DNA from: Halopseudomonas sabulinigri
GTDB lineage: Bacteria > Pseudomonadota > Gammaproteobacteria > Pseudomonadales > Pseudomonadaceae
Length of the DNA stretch: 64,000 bases
NCBI GenBank assembly: GCA_011053055.1
Contig: DRHT01000031.1
Location: forward strand, 186,001 to 250,000
Direction of reading: 5' to 3'
Shown here: one piece after another, positions 34,033 to 42,538 of the stretch
Layout of the letters: the number at the start of each line of letters is the position of its first letter
How positions within the stretch are numbered: position 1 is the first letter of the stretch
Program-made: the position numbers and the translations under genes
The notes under the pieces: model-generated
The model's input: the letters and a program-made list of their open reading frames with translations, nothing else
Databases searched by the model: none
What the model was told of the DNA's origin: nothing

Positions 34033-36429
34033 ATGCGTTTATTAAAATTTCTATTCTGGTCTCTTTTAGCCCTGGCTTGCACCCCGGTTCTGGTGCTGAG
34101 TGGGGTCGCACTCTATCTTAGCCCTGCTTTACCAGATGTTGAAACCCTGCGTGATGTGGAATTGCAAACACCGTTGCGGATATATAGCACAGATAACAAG
34201 CTGATTGCAGAGTTTGGTGAAATGCGTCGATTCCCCATCACCTACGATGAGGTGCCCGCCACTTTCGTACATGCACTGCTGGCAGCGGAAGACGACAACT
34301 TTTTACATCACCATGGCGTTGACCCTGCTGGTCTCTTGCGTGCGGTAGCAGAGCTAGTACAGACCGGGCATATTCAAACCGGCGGCAGCACCATTACCAT
34401 GCAAGTGGCAAAAAACTATTTTCTGTCCAGTAATCGAGTGTTCTCGCGAAAATTAAACGAAATATTGTTGGCGTTGCAGATTGAACGCAACTTAAGCAAG
34501 CAGGAAATTTTCGAGCTTTACGTCAACAAAATCTACCTCGGCAACCGCGCCTACGGCATTGAAGCGGCCGCTCAAGTTTACTACGGCAAGTCGATCAGCG
34601 AGCTGCGTCTGGCCGACCTAGCTATGATTGCAGGCCTACCCAAGGCGCCCTCGCGCTATAATCCCATAGCCAATCCCGATCGGACCAAGCTGCGCCGCAA
34701 CTGGATTTTGCAGCGCATGCTGATGCTCGGTTATATCGATCAGACCAGCTACGACGAAGCGATAGCCACGCCCATCACTGCCCGCAATCACGGCGCCAAT
34801 CCTGAGATGGAGGCGCCTTATATTGCTGAAATGGCGCGCCTGGAAATGGTTGACCGCTATGGCGACAAGGCCTACACCCAAGGTTTTAACGTCTACACCA
34901 CCGTTAGCAGCAACATGCAGGAGCTGGCTAACCAGGCGCTGCGCAACGGTCTGGAGGAGTATGATCAGCGCCATGGGTTTCGCGGTCCCGAGGCACGCAA
35001 CCCGGATATTACGCTAGAGCAAGGCGCTAGCTTTCTGAAGAAGTACCAGAGCCTCGGTGGACTCGAACCGGCACTGGTCACCGCAGTTCATCCCGACCGC
35101 GTGGAAGTGAGTTTCCGCCGTGACCCTCCTGGCGTCATCAGCTGGGAGAACATGAAGTGGGCTCGCCCCTATCTCAGCGCCAATAGCATGGGCCCGCGCC
35201 CAGGAAAGCCGGCTGACGTGCTCAAGCCCGGCGACATTATTCGCGTAAGTCACGTTGAGGGTGAAAACCAATATCGACTTTCGCAATTACCCAAAGCGCA
35301 AAGCGCGCTAGTGGTGCTTGGCCCTCAAGATGGCAGTATCAAGGCACTCATCGGCGGTTTCTCCTTTGTAGAAAGCAACTACAACCGGGCAACCCAGGCG
35401 AGACGCCAACCTGGCTCTAGCTTCAAACCTTTCCTTTACTGCGCGGCACTCGACAATGGCTATACGCCCGCCAGTCTGGTCAACGACGCGCCGCTAGTGT
35501 TTGTTGACGACTACATGGACTCAATTTGGCGACCACAGAATTCGGGTGGCGATTTTCTCGGCCCAATCCGCCTGCGCGAAGCCTTGTATCGCTCCCGCAA
35601 CCTGGTGTCTATTCGCCTGCTGCAGGATCTGGGCGTAGATCACGCCATGACCTACATCGAGCGCTTTGGCTTTGCTCGCTCGGACTTGCCACGCCACCTA
35701 TCCGCTGCCTTGGGCACATCAGAAATGACGCCTTTGCAGGTTGCTCAGGGATACACCACCTTTGCCAACGGCGGCTACGCGGTTAAACCCTACTTGATCG
35801 ACCGTATAGAAAACCGCTACGCCCAGCTGATCGACTATTCCCGGCCAGCCGTAACGCCGGCGCAAATGGAGCAGGAACAGGCTCGCCTGGACGCCTACTA
35901 TCTGCGCCAACCCGAAGGCGTTCTGCCGCAGGTAGAGAAAGCCGAGCGCGTGGTCGACCCACGCACTATTTATCAGCTCAATAGTATGCTGCGCGACGTG
36001 ATTCGACGAGGTACAGCGGTGCGCGCTAGATCCTTACAGCGCAAAGACCTCGCCGGCAAAACGGGTACGACCAACGATCAGAAGGACGCTTGGTTTTCAG
36101 GTTTCAATCCTGACCTGGTTGCTACCGCATGGGTCGGTTTCGATCAGCCCAGCACACTGGGTCGACGCGAGTTCGGTGGCACCGCCGCTTTGCCGATTTG
36201 GATGAGCCTCATGGGCCCAGCTTTGGAAGGCGCACCGGATGAAGAACCACGTATGCCCGAAGGAATGTTGACCGCGCGCATCGACTCCGAGACTGGCCGC
36301 AGCGCACCACCGGGTAGTAACGGCATTATGGAAATATTCAAACAGGAAGATGCCCCACCTCCGTACAGCGAACTAGGACTGGGCGGTTACGATAGCGAAG
36401 GCGCCGTTACACCCCTTGAGCTGTTCTGA
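34033..36429 (+). CDS. ponA: Penicillin-binding protein 1A (bifunctional transglycosylase/transpeptidase)
   Basis: The 798-residue class A PBP polymerises and cross-links peptidoglycan. An N-terminal membrane anchor (about 4-28) is followed by the GT51 domain with Glu86 in AAEDDNFLHHHGVD, and an OB-like insert. The transpeptidase has SSFKP (Ser near 461) and KTGTT (676-680). As in pseudomonads it diverges from pilM. The last 43 bp overlap the tail of the convergent LysR gene. Confidence 0.95.
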   Translation: MRLLKFLFWSLLALACTPVLVLSGVALYLSPALPDVETLRDVELQTPLRIYSTDNKLIAEFGEMRRFPITYDEVPATFVHALLAAEDDNFLHHHGVDPAGLLRAVAELVQTGHIQTGGSTITMQVAKNYFLSSNRVFSRKLNEILLALQIERNLSKQEIFELYVNKIYLGNRAYGIEAAAQVYYGKSISELRLADLAMIAGLPKAPSRYNPIANPDRTKLRRNWILQRMLMLGYIDQTSYDEAIATPITARNHGANPEMEAPYIAEMARLEMVDRYGDKAYTQGFNVYTTVSSNMQELANQALRNGLEEYDQRHGFRGPEARNPDITLEQGASFLKKYQSLGGLEPALVTAVHPDRVEVSFRRDPPGVISWENMKWARPYLSANSMGPRPGKPADVLKPGDIIRVSHVEGENQYRLSQLPKAQSALVVLGPQDGSIKALIGGFSFVESNYNRATQARRQPGSSFKPFLYCAALDNGYTPASLVNDAPLVFVDDYMDSIWRPQNSGGDFLGPIRLREALYRSRNLVSIRLLQDLGVDHAMTYIERFGFARSDLPRHLSAALGTSEMTPLQVAQGYTTFANGGYAVKPYLIDRIENRYAQLIDYSRPAVTPAQMEQEQARLDAYYLRQPEGVLPQVEKAERVVDPRTIYQLNSMLRDVIRRGTAVRARSLQRKDLAGKTGTTNDQKDAWFSGFNPDLVATAWVGFDQPSTLGRREFGGTAALPIWMSLMGPALEGAPDEEPRMPEGMLTARIDSETGRSAPPGSNGIMEIFKQEDAPPPYSELGLGGYDSEGAVTPLELF

Positions 36430-37334
36430 GCCAGCGACAGTAACTGCTGACGCAGCCAGCGGTTCACCGGGTCATGCTCTGCGGCCTCATGCCAATACAG
36501 GTTGAGGCCAATGGACGGCAAAGGTAGCGGCATCTCGAGTAAGAGGTTATCCAGAGACGCGTTCACCAGCTCCGCATGCCGCCTGGACATGGTCAGCAAC
36601 AGATCACTCTGCGCCACCACCAGACTCGCAGCTTGATAGTTCTGACACTGCTGCATCACGCGCCGCATCAAGCCCATATGCCCTAGCGCCAGATCCTCGT
36701 AAGACAAGCCGCGGCGCCATGACGCTACCGCAATATGCTCCGCGGCCAGATAACGCTCGGTCGTAAGCTCGCCCACAAAGTCTGGCCCCGCCACCACACA
36801 GAGCGGCTCTGTCAGCAGTTGCATCTGGCGCAGATTGGCGTCAACCGGCCGTGCTATCTGCACCGCAAGATCAATGCGGCCCGCAGCCAGTTCCAGCTTC
36901 AACTCGGACCAGCGCACGCCCGCTGTCCGCACCTTACATTTAGGCGCACAGTGACGCAGGCGTGCGAGCAAGGGCGGCAGCAACACCAGCTCCAACTGCT
37001 CCGGTAGGCTCAAGGTAAAAGTACGCTCGTCTTGCAGCGGATCAAAATCCTGTAGCCCTTCCAGGCTACGCTGCAAGCGCGCCAAGCTATCGCTGATCAC
37101 CGGAGCAAGCCGCTGCGCTAACGCGGTCGGCGTCACACCGCGCCCCTCGCGCACGAACAACGGATCAGCGAAATGCTCACGCAAGCGCGCAAGCGAGTGG
37201 CTAACTGCCGACTGGCTGACATGTAGCACCGCCGCGGAGCGCGTGAGGCTGCGTTCACGAAAAACCACTTCGAAGACCCTGAATAAATTCAGGTCCATGC
37301 GGGCAACCGATGACAAACCATTCATTTCATTCAT
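36387..37334 (-). CDS. LysR-family transcriptional regulator
   Basis: The protein of about 315 residues has an N-terminal winged helix with the clear LysR pattern DLNLFRVFEVVFRERSLTRSAA and HVSQSAVSHSLARLREHFADPLF, followed by an effector-binding domain. Of several possible starts, the ATG at 37334 is chosen; TTG 37367 and ATG 37298 (reading MDLNLF) are alternatives. It faces away from the acyl-CoA ligase gene, and the gap holds an inverted repeat typical of LysR sites. Its 3' end overlaps ponA on the opposite strand by 43 bp. Confidence 0.88.
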   Translation of the reverse strand: MNEMNGLSSVARMDLNLFRVFEVVFRERSLTRSAAVLHVSQSAVSHSLARLREHFADPLFVREGRGVTPTALAQRLAPVISDSLARLQRSLEGLQDFDPLQDERTFTLSLPEQLELVLLPPLLARLRHCAPKCKVRTAGVRWSELKLELAAGRIDLAVQIARPVDANLRQMQLLTEPLCVVAGPDFVGELTTERYLAAEHIAVASWRRGLSYEDLALGHMGLMRRVMQQCQNYQAASLVVAQSDLLLTMSRRHAELVNASLDNLLLEMPLPLPSIGLNLYWHEAAEHDPVNRWLRQQLLSLAQNSSRGVTAPSLS

Positions 37335-37394
37335 AGCAGGAAGCCCTAGGCCCAAGATGAAGCACAATATCTACGCCGCTCCTGGCGATGTATG

Positions 37395-37425
37395 AGCTTG
37401 ATTCATAATTGTAGATGAATAAGCT
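37395..37425. promoter_or_regulatory. Candidate LysR operator (interrupted palindrome)
   Basis: AGCTTGATTCAT and ATGAATAAGCT flank an 8-bp spacer. The inner 6 bp and outer 5 bp pair perfectly, with one extra base in the left arm. It lies 60 bp upstream of the LysR start and 67 bp before the divergent ligase gene. Confidence 0.6.
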
Positions 37426-37491
37426 TCGCTTCATCCCTTTGCGTGAACGGCCTAAGCTGCACCACATAAAATCAACAACGAGGGCTGGCAG

Positions 37492-39186
37492 ATGCAGGAA
37501 TCAGATTACTTGGCGAACTTGCGTGTCTTACAAAAGGCCGCATGGCCCAAAGGCGCGCCCACCGAAGCGGTATACCCCTTGGGTGAACAACCGCTGACGC
37601 GCTATCTGCAGCACTGGGCTCAATCCTGCCCGGAAAAAACCGCCATTCATTTTTACGGCCATCAACTCAGCTATGCCAAATTAGACGATTTAAGCGACCG
37701 ATTTGCCGCGCTGCTGTACCAGCAGGGCATCAAGCCTGGCGATCGAGTCGCGGTATTCATGCCTAACTGCCCGCAGCTACACATCGCCTTCTATGGCATT
37801 CTGAAAGCTGGCGCTATTCACGCCCCGGTTAGCCCCATGGCTAAAGGGATGGAGCTGAGCTATCAGCTCAACGACAGCGGCGCCAACGCCATTGTCTGCT
37901 TTGACCAGTTGCTCCCGGTGGTACGCGAAGTGCGAGCAGAAACCGATCTCCAGCTGATCATCAGCACCAGCCTGTCCGAACTATGCCCTGCAGCACCCTC
38001 AATCCCAGTACCCGATCTGCTGCAAGCGCCCAAGCTGCCAATCACCGACAGTATCGACCTGCTGCCTGCCCTGCAAAATATCGCACCGCCAACCAACCTT
38101 CCCGCCCTACAGCTCGATGACATCGCAGCGCTGAACTACACAGGCGGTACCACTGGGCTGCCCAAGGGCTGCATCCACACCCACGGCGATATGCTCTACA
38201 CCTGCGCCAGCTTCCTGCCGACGGCGTTGGGCCTGGACTCTGAGCGTATCAGCCTCAATTTCATGCCAGAATTCTGGATCGCCGGGGAAAACGCAGGGCT
38301 GCTATTTCCGATTTTTGCCGGCACAACCTTGGTGCTGCTGGCGCGCTGGGATGCGCTCACCTTTATGAGCGCGGTGCAGCATTACAAAGTCAATCAGACT
38401 GGGTTGCTGGTCGACAGCGCATCAGAGGTGCTTGATCATCCGCAAGTTAGCGAGTTTGACTTCAGCTCGTTGGGAACCACCAGCTGTGTGTCTTTTATCA
38501 AGAAGCTCACGCCCGAATATCGCTCACGCTGGCTCGCTCTAACCGGTTGCACACTGTTCGAAAGCAGCTTTGGCATGACCGAGACCCACACGTGCGACAC
38601 CTTCACCGCTGGCTTGCAGAAAGATAACTTCGACCTTAAATCCGCCCCCACTTTCGTTGGTTTACCCGTTCCCGGCACTGAGTTTAAAGTCTGTGACTTC
38701 GCCAGCGGCGAACTGCTGCCACTGGGCAGTGAAGGCGAGCTTTGCGTGCGCACCCCCTCGCTGCTGAAAGGGTACTGGAACAAGCCCGAGGCCAGCGCCG
38801 AGGCACTGCGCGATAGCTGGCTGCACACCGGCGACAGCGGCGTGATTACCGAACAGGGCTTCATCCGCTATCTTGGACGGCGCAAGGAAATGCTCAAGGT
38901 CAACGGCATGAGCGTATTCCCCAGCGAGCTGGAAGCCATGCTCGGCCAACACCCCGACATTCTTGCTTCAGCAGTCGTCGGCCGACCGGACGAACAACGC
39001 GGCCAAATGCCGATCGCTTTTATCATCTGTAAACCAGGTAGCAGCGCCAGTGCCGAGTCGCTGCACGCGTGGTGTAAAACTGCGATGGCCATTTTTAAGG
39101 TGCCGGAAATTCGCTTGGTCGAATCGCTGCCCATGACAGCGACCGGCAAAGTAAAAAAACAGGAATTACAGGATTGGATCAACTAA
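37492..39186 (+). CDS. Acyl-CoA ligase (AMP-binding enzyme)
   Basis: The 564-residue ANL-superfamily enzyme activates a carboxylic acid as acyl-AMP and then acyl-CoA. The phosphate loop is YTGGTTGLPKG (216-226) and the adenylate motif is in FGMTETHT. The hinge (GDSGVITEQGFIRYLGRRKEMLKVNG) and the catalytic Lys in TATGKVKK near the end are present. A medium- or long-chain acid is likely but unproven. GAGGG precedes the ATG. The next gene, a biotin carboxylase fusion, starts 2 bp after the stop, so its product is probably that enzyme's substrate. Confidence 0.9.
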   Translation: MQESDYLANLRVLQKAAWPKGAPTEAVYPLGEQPLTRYLQHWAQSCPEKTAIHFYGHQLSYAKLDDLSDRFAALLYQQGIKPGDRVAVFMPNCPQLHIAFYGILKAGAIHAPVSPMAKGMELSYQLNDSGANAIVCFDQLLPVVREVRAETDLQLIISTSLSELCPAAPSIPVPDLLQAPKLPITDSIDLLPALQNIAPPTNLPALQLDDIAALNYTGGTTGLPKGCIHTHGDMLYTCASFLPTALGLDSERISLNFMPEFWIAGENAGLLFPIFAGTTLVLLARWDALTFMSAVQHYKVNQTGLLVDSASEVLDHPQVSEFDFSSLGTTSCVSFIKKLTPEYRSRWLALTGCTLFESSFGMTETHTCDTFTAGLQKDNFDLKSAPTFVGLPVPGTEFKVCDFASGELLPLGSEGELCVRTPSLLKGYWNKPEASAEALRDSWLHTGDSGVITEQGFIRYLGRRKEMLKVNGMSVFPSELEAMLGQHPDILASAVVGRPDEQRGQMPIAFIICKPGSSASAESLHAWCKTAMAIFKVPEIRLVESLPMTATGKVKKQELQDWIN

Positions 39187-39188
39187 GC

Positions 39189-42100
39189 ATGTCATTCAAT
39201 AGCGTACTGATCGCCAACCGCGGCGAAATCGCCATTCGCCTCGCCCGCGCCCTGGCTGAAATGGATATCCACAGCGTCGCGGTCTACGCCGAAGACGATG
39301 CCGAGTCACTGCACGTGCGTCGCGCCGACACTGCCATCGCACTTACCGGGCAAGGCGCCGCCGCTTACCTGGACAGCGAGCAATTAATTGCAGTCGCAAA
39401 AGCGCAGGGATGCGATGCCATCCATCCGGGCTATGGCTTTCTCAGCGAGAACGCCGACTTTGCACGCCGCTGTCTGGCGGCCGGAATCGCCTTCATTGGC
39501 CCAGCTCCCGAGGTACTTGAGACCTTCGGCGACAAGGCCAGCGCACGACGCCTAGCACTGCAGCAAGGCGTACCTCTGGTGCAGGGAACCAACGAGCCGA
39601 CTTCGCTGGAGCAGGCGCGCGCCTTTATGCAATCGCTGGGCGCCGGCACTGCCGTCATGCTCAAGGCACTAGCGGGGGGTGGCGGCCGCGGCATGCGCGC
39701 TGTGCACAGTTTGGAGGAGCTGGATGAAGCTTTCGTGCGTTGCAGTTCGGAGGCAAAAAGCGCCTTTGGCAACGACGCGCTCTATATAGAACGACTGATC
39801 ACCCGCGCACGGCATATTGAAGTACAGATCATTGGCGACGGCACGCAGGTGTCGCATCTATGGGAGCGCGACTGCACGTTACAACGCCGCAACCAAAAGC
39901 TGCTGGAAATCGCACCCGCGCCAACGCTGGACCCGGCAGTACGCGAGCAGCTCCTGCAAGCAGCCAGAACCCTGACTCAAGCCGTCAACTACCGTGGCTT
40001 GTGTACCGTCGAGTTTTTGTTGGATGAAGACGCGGGCGACTTCGTATTTATGGAAGCCAACCCACGAATTCAAGTAGAGCACACGGTCACCGAGGCGGTT
40101 ACCGGGGTAGATTTGGCGCAAACACAGATTCGCCTTGCAGCGGGCGCCAGCCTGGCTGAACTTGGCCTAGAGCAAAAGCAGATTCCTCAAGCCAAAGGCT
40201 TCGCCGTGCAGCTGCGCGTCAACCTGGAAAGCATGAGCAACGACGGCAGCGCCCGCCCGGCTGGCGGCACGCTTAGCGCCTACGAGCCGCCCAGTGGCGC
40301 AGGCATTCGCGTGGACGGCTACGGTTATAGTGGTTACACCACCAGCCCGCGCTTTGACTCGCTGATAGCCAAATTGATTGTGCAGGCCAATGACGACTAC
40401 GCCGGTGTATTGCGCCGCGCCTATCGAGCGCTTTGCGAGTTCCGCCTGGAAGGCGTCAGCAGCAACCTACAGTTTCTGCAGAACTTACTGCAAAACGCAG
40501 CCGTGCAAAGCAATGACGTTTTTACCGGCTTTATTGAAGCCAATGCTGCGACGCTGACCGCGTCACAAACCAGCGAACATCCGCATCGTTATTTCAGCGC
40601 TGGCAAAACCGCCGCAACAGAGCAGCAAGACGGTGTTATCGCTCCCGCCGGCACCGAACCGCTTAAATCGCCGGTGCAAGGTGTACTGGTTAGCCTGGAC
40701 GTACAAGTCGGCGATGCCATTGCCGTAGGTCAGCAAGTCGCGGTATTGGAAGCCATGAAAATGGAGTTCGTGGTGAAAGCTGCGCAGAGCGGCATAGTGC
40801 GCGCACTGGCGGTTGAGCCTGGCGCCAGCCTATTTGAAGGCAGTGCCCTACTCTATCTCGAACCGGCCGAGGTCACCGCCGGCCAAGAATTGAGCGAAGA
40901 AGCCATCGACCTTGAGCATATACGCGCTGATTTGCGCGAAGTGCTCGAGCGCCAAGCTGACCTCACCGACGAGCGCCGCCCGAAGGCGGTCGCCAAACGC
41001 CGCAAGACCGGCCAACGCACCGCCCGTGAAAACCTTGATGATCTGCTCGACGACGGCAGTTTTATGGAATACGGCGGTTTCGCCCTCGCCGCGCAGCGCA
41101 TGCGCCGTAGTCACGCAGAACTTCTGGAGATGAGCCCGGCGGATGGACTAATCACCGGTATCGGTACAATCAACGCCGAGCAGTTTGGCGCGGAAGCGGC
41201 GCGCTGCATGGCGCTGTCCTACGATTACACGGTATTCGCCGGTACTCAAGGCGTGACCAATCACAAAAAAACCGATCGCATGCTGGAGTTGGCCGAACAA
41301 TGGCAACTGCCGCTGGTGTTCTTCACTGAAGGCGGCGGCGGGCGTCCCGGCGATATCGACAAGGTGGGTGTGGCCGGGCTCGACTGCACTACCTTCATGC
41401 GCATGGCGCGACTGAGCGGCATGGTGCCAACCGTCGGCGTGGTATCCGGGCGTTGCTTTGCCGGTAACGCCGCCCTGCTGGGCTGCTGCGACGTGATCAT
41501 TGCCACGGAGAACGCCACCATAGGTATGGCAGGGCCGGCGATGATTGAGGGTGGCGGTTTAGGCCACTTCACTCCGGAGCAGGTTGGCCCGGTGAGCATG
41601 CAGGGGCCGAACGGTGTAGTGGATGTGGTGGTACCGGATGAGGCAGCCGCCACGCGCGTGGCCAAGCAGTACCTATCCTACTTCCAGGGTGAGACACGTG
41701 AGTGGCAGTGCGCGGACCAACGCGAGCTGCGTCACCTGATCCCGGAAAACCGGTTGCGCGTATACGACATTCGCCAAGTCATTGAGAAACTGGCCGATGC
41801 GGATTCAGTGCTGGAATTACGCCGACAGTTTGCGCCGGGCCTGATCACCGCGCTGATCCGAATCGAAGGTAAGCCATTCGGCCTGATCGCCAATAACCCG
41901 ATGCATCTTGGCGGCGCCATTGATGCCGTGTCCGGCGACAAAGCCGCGCGCTTTATGCAGCTATGCCAAGCGCACGGTCTGCCGATGGTTTCGCTCTGCG
42001 ACACACCCGGCTTTATGGTCGGCCCCGATGCAGAGCAGCAGGCCACCGTGCGGCATGTCTCGCGCATGTTCGTCACAGCCGCCAGCCTAAGCATTCCCTT

Positions 42101-42473
42101 CTTCACCGTGGTGCTGCGCAAAGGTTACGGTTTGGGCGCGCAGGCGATGGCCGCTGGCAGCTTCCACGCGCCGCTGTTTACCATCGGCTGGCCAAGCAGC
42201 GAGTTTGGTGCCATGGGGCTGGAAGGAGCAGTGCGACTGGGCTACGCCAAGGAGCTGGCTGCCTTGGAAGACCCGGCTGAGCAGCAGGCGTTTTTCGATA
42301 AAATGGTCGCCGAGCTGTACGCACGCGGCAAAGGCATCAGCATGGCCAGCTTCCTGGAAATCGACGCTGTCATCGACCCACTGGAAACCCGCGACTGGTT
42401 ACTGCGCGGCCTGAATGCAGCGCCCGCGGAGTCACGTCGCAAGGGCACTCGGCCATTTGTGGATACTTGGTAA
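39189..42473 (+). CDS. Single-chain biotin-dependent acyl-CoA carboxylase (BC-BCCP-CT fusion)
   Basis: The protein of about 1094 residues joins parts usually made as separate subunits. The biotin carboxylase spans about 1-450 (IANRGEIAIRLARA, glycine loop KALAGGGGRGMR, FMEANPRIQVEHTVTE). The biotinyl domain follows, with Lys524 in EAMKMEF. The carboxyltransferase spans about 575-1090, with its two crotonase halves (GVVSGRCFAGNAALLGCCDVI and LCDTPGFMVGPDAEQQ). Single-chain carboxylases acting on acyl-CoAs are known in mycobacteria and some proteobacteria; substrate choice here is open. Start ATG 39189; TTG 39174 is an alternative. Confidence 0.9.
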   Translation: MSFNSVLIANRGEIAIRLARALAEMDIHSVAVYAEDDAESLHVRRADTAIALTGQGAAAYLDSEQLIAVAKAQGCDAIHPGYGFLSENADFARRCLAAGIAFIGPAPEVLETFGDKASARRLALQQGVPLVQGTNEPTSLEQARAFMQSLGAGTAVMLKALAGGGGRGMRAVHSLEELDEAFVRCSSEAKSAFGNDALYIERLITRARHIEVQIIGDGTQVSHLWERDCTLQRRNQKLLEIAPAPTLDPAVREQLLQAARTLTQAVNYRGLCTVEFLLDEDAGDFVFMEANPRIQVEHTVTEAVTGVDLAQTQIRLAAGASLAELGLEQKQIPQAKGFAVQLRVNLESMSNDGSARPAGGTLSAYEPPSGAGIRVDGYGYSGYTTSPRFDSLIAKLIVQANDDYAGVLRRAYRALCEFRLEGVSSNLQFLQNLLQNAAVQSNDVFTGFIEANAATLTASQTSEHPHRYFSAGKTAATEQQDGVIAPAGTEPLKSPVQGVLVSLDVQVGDAIAVGQQVAVLEAMKMEFVVKAAQSGIVRALAVEPGASLFEGSALLYLEPAEVTAGQELSEEAIDLEHIRADLREVLERQADLTDERRPKAVAKRRKTGQRTARENLDDLLDDGSFMEYGGFALAAQRMRRSHAELLEMSPADGLITGIGTINAEQFGAEAARCMALSYDYTVFAGTQGVTNHKKTDRMLELAEQWQLPLVFFTEGGGGRPGDIDKVGVAGLDCTTFMRMARLSGMVPTVGVVSGRCFAGNAALLGCCDVIIATENATIGMAGPAMIEGGGLGHFTPEQVGPVSMQGPNGVVDVVVPDEAAATRVAKQYLSYFQGETREWQCADQRELRHLIPENRLRVYDIRQVIEKLADADSVLELRRQFAPGLITALIRIEGKPFGLIANNPMHLGGAIDAVSGDKAARFMQLCQAHGLPMVSLCDTPGFMVGPDAEQQATVRHVSRMFVTAASLSIPFFTVVLRKGYGLGAQAMAAGSFHAPLFTIGWPSSEFGAMGLEGAVRLGYAKELAALEDPAEQQAFFDKMVAELYARGKGISMASFLEIDAVIDPLETRDWLLRGLNAAPAESRRKGTRPFVDTW

Positions 42474-42492
42474 CGGTTATCGATGAGTGCTG

Positions 42493-42538
42493 CTGTAATC
42501 TTTTCTGTTCGCGCAACGCGGCGCAGAAAAGATTACAG
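42493..42538. terminator. Perfect 15-bp hairpin between carboxylase and cydC, spanning the cydC stop
   Basis: CTGTAATCTTTTCTG and its exact complement (42493-42507, 42524-42538) enclose 16 bp that can itself pair (CGCG-CGCG). The right arm contains the cydC stop codon. There is no distal U-run. It separates convergent genes and probably ends or protects both transcripts. Confidence 0.6.
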
